NCBI GenBank assembly: GCA_964424125.1 | Contig: CAYRHS010000001.1 | Span: 1 to 64,000 of the forward strand | DNA from: CAYRHS01 sp964424125 | Lineage (GTDB): Bacteria > Actinomycetota > Acidimicrobiia > IMCC26256 > JAOSJL01 | Direction of reading: 5' to 3' | Length of the DNA: 64,000 bases | Shown here: in pieces, positions 42,203 to 49,789 of the stretch | How the letters are laid out: the number at the start of each line of letters is the position of its first letter | Position numbering within the stretch: the stretch's first letter is position 1 | Position numbers and translations under genes: made by a program | Notes under the pieces: generated by a model | What the model was told of the DNA's origin: nothing | The model's input: only the letters and a program-made list of their open reading frames with translations | Databases searched by the model: none

Positions 42203-43006
42203 CTATTCTCCTGTGAATTCGGGCTCGCGTCCCGCCATGAACGCGCTGACGGCTTCGGCGTGGTCCTTGGTCTCGAACAGTCCCACAAGCGTCCGCGAGA
42301 TGTACTCGCCCAGGCCGGCCAGGTCCGCGTACGTCATGAGCGTTCCCTTGGCGAGCCCGGCCTTGATCGCGCGCAGGGCCTCGGGCGGCTTCGACGCGAT
42401 CTTCGCCGCGAGCGCCTGCGCTTCGTCGACGAGCTCACCGGCGTCTACGACACGAGAGACGAGTCCGATCCGCTCCGCCTCCGTTGCGTCCACCAGGTCG
42501 CCCGTGAACAAGAGCTCCGCCGCCTTGGACGGACCCACAAGCTGCGGAAGGCGACGCAGGCTCGCGAAGTCGGCGACGAGGTTGAAGTTCACGTACAGCC
42601 CCCCGAAACGCGCGTACTGGTTCGCGAGCCGGATGTCGGCGACGAGCGCGAGATCCATGCCGACGCCCACAGCGACACCGTTGACCGCGGCGACGAGCGG
42701 CTTCTCGAACTCGAGCACCCGCAACGTCTCCGGCGTGGGACGGGGGATCGCCTTCTTCAGCGGCGCGAGCCCGCGCTGGAGGTTCTCCTCCTGCCACGCC
42801 TCGTTGACGTCATCCCCCGCGCAGAACGCCTTCCCGGCGCCGGTAAGAACGGCGCAGCGGACGTCGTCGCTCGCTTCCGCCTTTCGCAGAGCCGCGTCGA
42901 GCTGCTCTCCGACCTCCAGCGTCAGCGCGTTCATGGCGTCGGGCCGGTTCAGGGTGATCGTGGCCACCTGCCCGTCGACCTCGTAGCACACGAGCTCCGC
43001 GCCCAC
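42203..43006 (-). CDS. enoyl-CoA hydratase/isomerase family protein
   Basis: The 267-residue crotonase has AFCAGDDVNEAW, NGVAVGVGMDLAL and RLPQLVGPSKAAELL. Asp (GMDL) and Tyr (GGLYV) stand where the two catalytic Glu residues would be. GTG at 43006 was chosen because GAGGAGGAG lies directly upstream and the protein then begins like its relatives. It is first in a minus-strand operon that continues through crotonase, acyl-CoA synthetase, serine hydrolase, binding protein and WS/DGAT. The shared 16-bp element lies 59 bases upstream. Confidence 0.9.
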   Translation of the reverse strand: MGAELVCYEVDGQVATITLNRPDAMNALTLEVGEQLDAALRKAEASDDVRCAVLTGAGKAFCAGDDVNEAWQEENLQRGLAPLKKAIPRPTPETLRVLEFEKPLVAAVNGVAVGVGMDLALVADIRLANQYARFGGLYVNFNLVADFASLRRLPQLVGPSKAAELLFTGDLVDATEAERIGLVSRVVDAGELVDEAQALAAKIASKPPEALRAIKAGLAKGTLMTYADLAGLGEYISRTLVGLFETKDHAEAVSAFMAGREPEFTGE

Positions 43007-43064
43007 CGCTCCTCCTCGTCTCCAGATGACCGCGCCGGTCACCGTCGTCGTTGGACCAGAGGAC

Positions 43065-43080
43065 GTTAACTCAGGTTAAC
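43065..43080. promoter_or_regulatory. copy 5 of the shared 16-bp operator-like element
   Basis: GTTAACTCAGGTTAAC lies between the divergent crotonase (43006) and CoA-transferase (43085) genes, ending four bases before the latter's start. Its half-sites are GTTAAC direct and palindromic, and it is positioned to repress both genes. Confidence 0.6.
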
Positions 43081-43084
43081 TACC

Positions 43085-44233
43085 GTGCGCATGGGACCAC
43101 TGCACGGGGTGCGCGTCATCGAGATCACCGGACTCGGACCGGGGCCGCTCGCGGGCATGCTGCTCGCCGACCTCGGAGCCGAGGTGCTGCGCATCGACCG
43201 GGGCGCGGCGGTCGAGACCGGCAACGCGTTTCCCTCCCGGACCGACCTCCTCGCGCGCGGGCGTCGATCGGTCGCGGTGGACCTCAAGCACCCCGAGGGG
43301 CGCGAGACGGTGCTGCGGCTGGCCGAGGCGGCCGATGCGCTCTACGAGGGCTTCCGGCCGGGTGTCACCGAGCGCCTCGGGATCGGACCCGACGACTGCT
43401 GGGCGCGCAACCCGCGCCTCGTCTACGGGCGCATGACGGGATGGGGCCAGGACGGTCCGCTCGCGCAGACCGCCGGCCACGACATCGACTACATCGCGCT
43501 GGCCGGCGCTTTGTGGCCGATCGGGCGAGGGGGCGAGAAGCCGGTCCCGCCACTGAACCTCGTCGGCGACTTCGGTGGCGGTGGCGTGTTCCTGGCGCTC
43601 GGGATCGTCGCCGCCCTCATCGAAGCGCGCGAGTCGGGCCAGGGCCAGGTCGTCGACGCGGCGATGGTGGACGGCGCATCCGCCCTGATGACCTTTTTCC
43701 ACGCGGCGCGGGAGTCGGACATGTGGTCGGACGAACGGGGCGTCAACCTGCTCGACACGGGTGCACCGTTCTACGAGGTCTACGAGACTGCCGACGGCAA
43801 GTGGGTGGCCGTGGGAGCCATCGAACCCCAGTTCTGGGCCGAGCTGGTGGAGCGCCTGGGCCTCGAAGGCGACCTCCCGAGCCAGTACGACGCATCGTCG
43901 TGGCCGGCCATGAAGGAGCGACTCGCCGACGTGTTCCGCCGCAAGACTCGTGACGAGTGGTGCGAGCTGTTCGAGCGCACCGATGCGTGCCTGGCCCCGG
44001 TTCTTTCGCTCGCGGAGGCACCGAACCATCCGCACGCACAGGCCCGGAGGTCCTTCGTCGAGGTCGATGGCATCGTCCAGCCCGCCCCCGCGCCACGTTT
44101 CAGCCGCACGCCGTCGGAGGTCCAGGGCCCGCCGCCGCATCCCGGCGCCGACACGGACGAGGCCCTCGCGACCTGGGGGTTCGCCCTGGACGAGATTTCC
44201 CGGCTCCGCGACGTCGGCGCCGTCGCCGGATAG
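43085..44233 (+). CDS. CaiB/BaiF family CoA-transferase (alpha-methylacyl-CoA racemase-like)
   Basis: The 382-residue family III CoA-transferase/racemase begins GPLHGVRVIEITGLGPGPLAG, with VDLKHPEGRE and GHDIDYIALAGAL characteristic of the alpha-methylacyl-CoA racemase branch. Asp in GHDIDY and the preceding loop fit the racemase active site (His-Asp). Racemisation of 2-methyl-branched acyl-CoAs is needed for degradation of steroid side chains and isoprenoids, which fits the surroundings, but CoA transfer cannot be excluded. GTG at 43085 or ATG at 43091 may start it; the operator is immediately upstream. Confidence 0.93.
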   Translation: MRMGPLHGVRVIEITGLGPGPLAGMLLADLGAEVLRIDRGAAVETGNAFPSRTDLLARGRRSVAVDLKHPEGRETVLRLAEAADALYEGFRPGVTERLGIGPDDCWARNPRLVYGRMTGWGQDGPLAQTAGHDIDYIALAGALWPIGRGGEKPVPPLNLVGDFGGGGVFLALGIVAALIEARESGQGQVVDAAMVDGASALMTFFHAARESDMWSDERGVNLLDTGAPFYEVYETADGKWVAVGAIEPQFWAELVERLGLEGDLPSQYDASSWPAMKERLADVFRRKTRDEWCELFERTDACLAPVLSLAEAPNHPHAQARRSFVEVDGIVQPAPAPRFSRTPSEVQGPPPHPGADTDEALATWGFALDEISRLRDVGAVAG

Positions 44234-44292
44234 CACGGCCCGTCGAGAGCCATAATCCCCGCGCAGCCAATCCCGAGGGAGGCAACAGCACG

Positions 44293-45849
44293 ATGTGGCC
44301 CGGACCGCACGCCGCCGCGAATCCCGACAAGCCGGCCGTGATCATGGCCGGCAGCGGCGAGACCGTGACCTACCGCGAGCTCGATGATCGGTCGAACCAG
44401 CTTGCCCAGCTCTTCCACGACGTTGGACTGCGCTTCGGTGACCACGTCGCGTTCGTCCTGGAGAACTCGTCCCGGTTCCACGAGGTGTGCTGGGCCGCGC
44501 AGCGCAGCGGGCTCTACTACACGGCGATCAACTGGCACTTCAACGCCGAAGAGCTCGCCTACGTCGTCGACGACTGCGATGCCCGGGCGCTGATCGTCTC
44601 GAACGAGTTCCGCGACGTGGCCGCCGAGCTGACGCCCATGCTCTCCGACCGCGTCGAGACGCGGCTCATCCTGGGCGGGTCGCTCGACGGCTGGGAGTCC
44701 TACGAGGAACTGCTGGCCCGCTACCCGACCGAGCCGATCGCCGAGGAGCTCGAGGGGCACGCGATGTTGTACTCGTCGGGAACGACGGGTCGACCGAAGG
44801 GCGTGAAGTACCGCCTGAAGCGGCAGGCGATGGGTCACACGCCGATCATGGTCGAGGCGTTCCGTGCGTTGTATGCGTTCGACGAGGACAGCATCTATCT
44901 CTCGCCCGCGCCGCTGTACCACTCGGCTCCGCTCCAGTTCACGATGCTGGTGCTCCGCCTGGGCGGCACCGTGGTGGTGATGGAGCGCTTCGATCCCGAA
45001 GCCGCGCTCGTCGCGATCGAGCGCTACGGGGTCACGCACAGCCAGTGGGTGCCCACGATGTTCGTCCGCCTGTTGAAGCTCCCGGAGTCCGAGCGCGCCG
45101 CGCGCGATCTCTCCTCGCATCGCGTGGCCATCCATGCAGCTGCGCCGTGCCCGGCTCAGGTGAAGGAGCAGATGATCGAGTGGTGGGGGCCGATCATCCA
45201 CGAGTACTACGCGGCCACCGAGGGCATCGGGGCCACGATGATCAACTCCGAGGAGTGGCTCGAGCACCGGGGCTCGGTGGGCAAGTCGTTGCTGTCCCCG
45301 GTGCACGTCCTCGACGACGCGGGGCACGAGCTCCCTCCGGGTGAGGTCGGGGTCGTGTGGTTCGAGGGTGGTGGCAGCCCCGTGGCCTTCGAGTACCACA
45401 AGGACGCCGAGAAGACCAAGGGCGCGCACAACGAGCACGGGTGGGCCACGACGTTCGACATGGGTTACCTGGACGACGACGGGTACCTGTACCTCACCGA
45501 TCGCAAGAACTTCATGGTCGTCTCGGGCGGCGTGAACATCTACCCCCAGGAGGCCGAGAACCTGCTCGTCACGCACCCCAAGGTCGCCGACGTCGCCGTC
45601 TTCGGCGTCCCGAACGAGGAGATGGGCGAAGAGGTGAAGGCGGTGGTCCAGTCCACGGACATGGCGGACGCGGGCCCCGAGCTCGAGCGCGAGCTCATCG
45701 CGTTCTGCAAGGAGCACCTCGCGCACTACAAGTGCCCGCGCTCGGTCGACTTCGAGGTCGAGCTTCCGCGCCACGACACGGGCAAGCTCTACAAGCGCCT
45801 GTTGCGCGACCGCTACTGGGGCGAGGACGCCTCGAGGATCGTCGGATGA
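44293..45849 (+). CDS. acyl-CoA synthetase (AMP-dependent), MWPGP paralogue
   Basis: The 518-residue ligase has MLYSSGTTGRPKGVKYRL, YYAATEGIG, DRKNFMVVSGGVNIYPQ and PRHDTGKLYKRL with the catalytic Lys. It is the close paralogue of the gene at 30750, sharing even the opening MWPGP and PDKPAVIMAGSG. GGGAGG precedes ATG at 44293. It overlaps the TIGR03084 gene by four bases (ATGA), and follows the CoA-transferase by 59 bases, so a CoA-transferase/ligase unit is likely. Confidence 0.95.
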   Translation: MWPGPHAAANPDKPAVIMAGSGETVTYRELDDRSNQLAQLFHDVGLRFGDHVAFVLENSSRFHEVCWAAQRSGLYYTAINWHFNAEELAYVVDDCDARALIVSNEFRDVAAELTPMLSDRVETRLILGGSLDGWESYEELLARYPTEPIAEELEGHAMLYSSGTTGRPKGVKYRLKRQAMGHTPIMVEAFRALYAFDEDSIYLSPAPLYHSAPLQFTMLVLRLGGTVVVMERFDPEAALVAIERYGVTHSQWVPTMFVRLLKLPESERAARDLSSHRVAIHAAAPCPAQVKEQMIEWWGPIIHEYYAATEGIGATMINSEEWLEHRGSVGKSLLSPVHVLDDAGHELPPGEVGVVWFEGGGSPVAFEYHKDAEKTKGAHNEHGWATTFDMGYLDDDGYLYLTDRKNFMVVSGGVNIYPQEAENLLVTHPKVADVAVFGVPNEEMGEEVKAVVQSTDMADAGPELERELIAFCKEHLAHYKCPRSVDFEVELPRHDTGKLYKRLLRDRYWGEDASRIVG

Positions 45850-46673
45850 GCGCCGGTGCGGACGCCCGCGCGGCCGTCGAGGAGGTTGCCCATGACCTCG
45901 TCGACGAGGAGCAGGTGCTCGACGACCTGGTGGCAGGGATCGACCCGGCCGCCTGGTCGAAGCCGACGCCCGCGCAGGGCTGGGACGTGCGCGCCACCAT
46001 CGGCCACCTCGTCGCCTCGGAGGAGCTGGCCTCCCTGGCCGCAACCGACGAGACGGCGTTCCGGACCCGGTTGCAGGAGGCCCTCGAGAACCTGGAGGAG
46101 TTCAGCAGCGGGCTGCCCGGCGACCTGGCCAAGGTCTCGCCCCCCGACCTGCTGGAGCGCTGGCGCGAGCTGCGGACCCGCACGATCGACGCGGTCCTGG
46201 CCACGGGACCCGACGAGCGCATCCCCTGGGTCGGGCCGTCGATGCGCGGGCGGGCCTTCCTCACCGCGCGGCTGATGGAGACGTGGGCCCACGGGCGCGA
46301 CGTCTTCGACGCGCTGGGCGCGATCCAGCCAGCCACGGGCCGACTCCGCCACATCGCCCATCTCGGTGTCATCACCCGTTCGTTCGCCTACGCCAACCGG
46401 GGCCTGGAGGCACCGGACGCGGAGGTCTGCGTGGAGCTGGATCCGCCCGACGGCGGCGAACCCTGGGTGTGGGGCCCGGCGAACACCGCCGACCGCGTCA
46501 CGGGCGCAGCCGAGGACTTCTGTCTCGTCGTCACGCAGCGTCGAAATGTCGCCGACACCGACCTCCACGTTGAGGGACCGGCCGCCGGCGACTGGATGGA
46601 CCACGCGCAGTGCTTCGCCGGGCCGCCCACCGAACCGCCGCCCCGGGGCCGGGCGTCGGGCTTCCCGAGGTGA
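45846..46673 (+). CDS. TIGR03084-family metal-binding protein (DinB/maleylpyruvate isomerase-like)
   Basis: The 275-residue protein begins with a four-helix DinB-type bundle: VRATIGHLVASEELAS offers one His ligand and ETWAHGRDVFDALG another. These are the metal ligands of mycothiol-dependent isomerases and related actinobacterial proteins. The C-terminal half resembles the SCP-like or MDMPI C-terminal domain. TIGR03084 proteins occur beside acyl-CoA metabolism genes. Mycothiol or another thiol cofactor is inferred from the family. It overlaps both neighbours by four bases, so three genes are coupled. Confidence 0.88.
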   Translation: MSAGADARAAVEEVAHDLVDEEQVLDDLVAGIDPAAWSKPTPAQGWDVRATIGHLVASEELASLAATDETAFRTRLQEALENLEEFSSGLPGDLAKVSPPDLLERWRELRTRTIDAVLATGPDERIPWVGPSMRGRAFLTARLMETWAHGRDVFDALGAIQPATGRLRHIAHLGVITRSFAYANRGLEAPDAEVCVELDPPDGGEPWVWGPANTADRVTGAAEDFCLVVTQRRNVADTDLHVEGPAAGDWMDHAQCFAGPPTEPPPRGRASGFPR

Positions 46674-47548
46674 CCACGAGGGACCGGTCACGACGATTCG
46701 AGCCGGTCGTCCACGAGATCGTGCACCGGCACCGAACGGTGCGCGCGCTCGACTGGCCGGGCGAAGGTGCACCGGTCCTGTTCCTCCACCCGACCGCGCT
46801 CTGCGCCGGCATCTTCGAGCCCCTGGCCCGACGGTTGACGCCGCAACGCCGGGTCGTCGCCGTCGACCTCCCAGGTCACGGTGGGTCCGCGGCACCGCCC
46901 GATCCCGACGCCCTCGCCTTCACCGCCTCGGCCGACGCGGTCGTCGCGGCGCTCGACGAGCTCCGGCTCGAACGCACCGCTGCTGTCGGCCAGTCGATGG
47001 GTGGTGGCGTCGCGATCACGGTCGACCGAATCGCTCCGGGGCGACTCGACCCGCTCCTGCTCGTCGAAGCGGCCGCGGTGCCCTCCGAGTTCGCGCGTCC
47101 CGGCCAGCGCGCGGAGTACGAGCAGGCCGCCCGGGCCCGGCGACACGTCTTCGAGGACGAGGCGACGATGGTGGAGCACCTCGCGCGTCGGCCGGCACTC
47201 GACCGCTGGTCCGTCGAGACCCTCGAGGCCTACGCCCGGTGGGGCACCGTGGTCACCGACGACGGCACCGTCGCGCTGGCGTGTACCCCCGAACACGAGG
47301 CTGCTTCCTACGTGGCCGCGGAATCGCCCGACGGTGCGGCCGCGGCCTGGGAGCATCTCGCCACGCCCAACGCGGCTGTCGCCGTCCTGGTCGGTAGCGA
47401 CGACCTGATGCCCGGCGGGACGTTCGCCGCCCAGGCCGCGCGCGCCGGGGCCCCGCTCCTCGAGGCCGAGGGGAGCCACTTCCTCCTCCAGGAGGATCCC
47501 GAGCGCGCCGTCACGCTCGTCCGGGAGGGCCTCGCCGCCAGCCGCTGA
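46670..47548 (+). CDS. alpha/beta-hydrolase
   Basis: The 292-residue hydrolase has FLHPTALCAGIFEPL (oxyanion loop), DLPGHGGSAAPP, VGQSMGGG with the nucleophile elbow, VLVGSDDLMP with the probable acid, and EGSHFLLQEDP with the catalytic His. GTG at 46670 overlaps the previous stop (GTGA). Members may be ester, thioester or C-C bond hydrolases; with the coupled ligase and TIGR03084 gene it may cleave an acyl-CoA or lactone intermediate (inference). Confidence 0.88.
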   Translation: MTTRDRSRRFEPVVHEIVHRHRTVRALDWPGEGAPVLFLHPTALCAGIFEPLARRLTPQRRVVAVDLPGHGGSAAPPDPDALAFTASADAVVAALDELRLERTAAVGQSMGGGVAITVDRIAPGRLDPLLLVEAAAVPSEFARPGQRAEYEQAARARRHVFEDEATMVEHLARRPALDRWSVETLEAYARWGTVVTDDGTVALACTPEHEAASYVAAESPDGAAAAWEHLATPNAAVAVLVGSDDLMPGGTFAAQAARAGAPLLEAEGSHFLLQEDPERAVTLVREGLAASR

Positions 47549-47613
47549 CGCCGGGAGACGACCGCCGCGCGCGACGCGGACCGCGGCTTCGACGCCCGAG
47601 ACCTGTCGAGCGA

Positions 47614-48471
47614 TCAGGGGAGGCCGGCGCCTCGAACGTCGACGTCGACCGCCGCCACCTGGGCGTCGCGACGCTCGCTCACCAAGGCCGACTGGGTGCT
47701 CTCCGCCAGCATCAGATAGAGCGTTCGCCGGCCGGGGCCGCCGAGCATGCATGCGAAGCAGCCGCGTCCGGTCTCGACGCGGTCCGCGACCTCGCCGCCC
47801 TCGTGCACCCGGAGACACGCGCGACCGAGCGCGTCCGCGAACCACACCGCGCCGTCGGCGTCGAGACAGATCCCGTCGGGGAAGGCACCGGGCGTCTCGG
47901 CCCACGTCCGCCGGGCCGACAGCGTCCCGTCGGCGTCGATCGTGAACGCCGTGAGGCGCTGTGCCATCGTCTCGGCGACGATGAGCGTCTCGCCGTCGGG
48001 CGTGATCACGCTCCCGTTGGGGAACCCGAGGCCGTCGGCGACCACGTTGACCGCACCGTCAGGCGCCACGAGTGTCAGGGCCGCGTTCACGGGCTCGAGC
48101 TCGGCGGCTTCGAGGTCGAAGCCGAAGTTGCCGACGTAGGCGTCGCCCCGCTCGCTCACGACCATGTCGTTGCAGTGCCAGGTGGCGATCCCGGAGAGGT
48201 CGGCGTGCTCGACGAGCGTCTTGTCGCGCTCGCGCCACCGCAGCAGGCGGCGATCGATCATCGACACGACGAGCAGGTCTCCGTCGGGGAGCCACCCCAG
48301 GCCCGACGGCTGGCCTGGCACCTCGCAGACGGTCTCGAGCCTGCCGCCGTCGGCGTCACAACGCAGGACGCGGTGCGAATAGAAGTCCGAGACCCAGAGC
48401 TGGTCGCCGTGCCAGCGCGGACTCTCGACGAAGGTCAGCCCGTCGACGAGGACCCGGACGTCCCGGCCCAC
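47614..48471 (-). CDS. SMP-30/gluconolactonase/LRE family beta-propeller
   Basis: The 285-residue six-bladed propeller shows ESPRWHGDQLWVSDFYSHRV (the calcium-binding Glu near residue 16), FPNGSVITPDGETLIVAETM with the Asn ligand, and FPDGICLDADGAVWFAD with the Asp ligand. This is the lactonase metal site. GTG at 48471 lies four bases after the stop of the binding-protein gene, so a lactonase is co-expressed with a Liv binding protein, suggesting a lactone or sugar-acid-like intermediate. Confidence 0.92.
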   Translation of the reverse strand: MGRDVRVLVDGLTFVESPRWHGDQLWVSDFYSHRVLRCDADGGRLETVCEVPGQPSGLGWLPDGDLLVVSMIDRRLLRWRERDKTLVEHADLSGIATWHCNDMVVSERGDAYVGNFGFDLEAAELEPVNAALTLVAPDGAVNVVADGLGFPNGSVITPDGETLIVAETMAQRLTAFTIDADGTLSARRTWAETPGAFPDGICLDADGAVWFADALGRACLRVHEGGEVADRVETGRGCFACMLGGPGRRTLYLMLAESTQSALVSERRDAQVAAVDVDVRGAGLP

Positions 48472-48475
48472 TCGC

Positions 48476-49717
48476 TCAGCCGAGGCCGGCCGGCTGTACG
48501 CATTGCTCGCCCGTGAAGGCGTCGAAGAACGTGTCGGTGACGGGCTGCGCGACACCGTCCTCGTCGAGCTGGGTCGTGATCAGGCATGGGTTGAAGATCC
48601 GCGGCAGCCCACCGACTCCGCCTTCGGTGAAGTTGATCGGCGGAGTGAGGTCTGCCGGATTCAGCGCCGTCGCCTGGTTCAGCGCCGCCAACATGGCGGG
48701 CGCGGTCGCCTCGGTGCCGTTGTTGAGCAGCTCGACCACCGACATCACCGCCGCGTAGCCGTTGGAACGAAAGCCCCCGGTTTCGTCGAAGCCGGCCGCT
48801 TCCATGTCCTTGGCGAACTGCTGCGTTGCCTTGGTGTCGAGCTGCTGGGGCACGAAGATCGAGTTCAGGAAGATGCCCTGGGCGTCGGGACCGAGGGCGT
48901 CGATCACGTCGGTGATCTCGCTCGCGGTCATGGCGATCCGTACGTCGGGTGCGGTCTGGCGGAGCTCGACGACGAAGTTGGTGGCGTCCACGCCGGGCAG
49001 GCCGACGATGACGCCGTCCGGGTCGTTCTGGAGCACGGCCTGGACGAAGGGGGCCATGTCGGCGGTGTTCTCGGGCACCGCGACGTCACCGATCGTCTCG
49101 ATGCCGAAGGGCTCGAGGCCCTGGTTGGCGAAGTCGGCGATCACCGACGCCGCCGCGAGGTCGACGCGTGCGACGGCGATCCGCTCGGCGCCGTCGGTGG
49201 CGAGCGCGTTGGCGAGCCCGGCCGAGGCCGAGACGATGCCCCCACTGATGGGGAATGAGACGTCCGAGGTGAAGTCACCGACGCCGGAGGGGATGTCGCC
49301 GACGACCGGGATCTGGTTCTCCTCGAAGAGCGGGTAGAACTGGTCCTGCTGGACCGAGAGCATTCCCGCGATCGCGACCACGCCCTCGTCCACGGCCTGG
49401 CGGCCGCATTCCGCCGCGGTGTTCGGGTCGTCCATGGTGTCGCAGTCCACGAGCTCGAGCGGGCTGCCGTTCAACACCCCGCCGTCACGGTTCACCGCCT
49501 CGACGGCCGCTTGCGCCCCCTCGAGGAGGTCGGGTACGGCGATGCCTGCGCTGAACTCGCCGAGGGTCATGATCTTGACCGGCGGACCGGTCAACTCCGG
49601 GCCCGTCGTGGTCGTGGTGTCCTCGGCGCTGTCGTTACCGCCCGAGCTGCAGGCCGCCGCGCCCAGCACGAACACGAACACGACCGCAAGCGATCGGATC
49701 CAGCGTCGCGACATCAT
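48476..49717 (-). CDS. Liv-type ABC transporter substrate-binding lipoprotein
   Basis: The 413-residue binding protein has signal peptide and lipobox GAAAC (Cys near residue 23). IMTLGEFSAGIAVPDLLEGA, VDCDTMDDPNTAAECGRQAV and GGVGGLPRIFNPC match the orphan binding protein at 36585. CAGGGG lies upstream of the ATG. It is directly downstream of the operator at 49746 and close to the Liv permease-ATPase fusion, on the same strand but in a separate unit, and is the best partner for that importer. Confidence 0.93.
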   Translation of the reverse strand: MMSRRWIRSLAVVFVFVLGAAACSSGGNDSAEDTTTTTGPELTGPPVKIMTLGEFSAGIAVPDLLEGAQAAVEAVNRDGGVLNGSPLELVDCDTMDDPNTAAECGRQAVDEGVVAIAGMLSVQQDQFYPLFEENQIPVVGDIPSGVGDFTSDVSFPISGGIVSASAGLANALATDGAERIAVARVDLAAASVIADFANQGLEPFGIETIGDVAVPENTADMAPFVQAVLQNDPDGVIVGLPGVDATNFVVELRQTAPDVRIAMTASEITDVIDALGPDAQGIFLNSIFVPQQLDTKATQQFAKDMEAAGFDETGGFRSNGYAAVMSVVELLNNGTEATAPAMLAALNQATALNPADLTPPINFTEGGVGGLPRIFNPCLITTQLDEDGVAQPVTDTFFDAFTGEQCVQPAGLG

Positions 49718-49745
49718 GGCGGTCCCCTGAACGATGGGCGGCCAA

Positions 49746-49761
49746 GTTAGCGCTCGTTCAC
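49746..49761 (-). promoter_or_regulatory. copy 6 of the shared 16-bp operator-like element
   Basis: The minus strand reads GTGAACGAGCGCTAAC, 28 bases before the binding-protein start, running into TAACTT, a possible -10 region. Confidence 0.6.
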
Positions 49762-49789
49762 AAGTCGGCGCAACGTACCGCTCGCCGCC

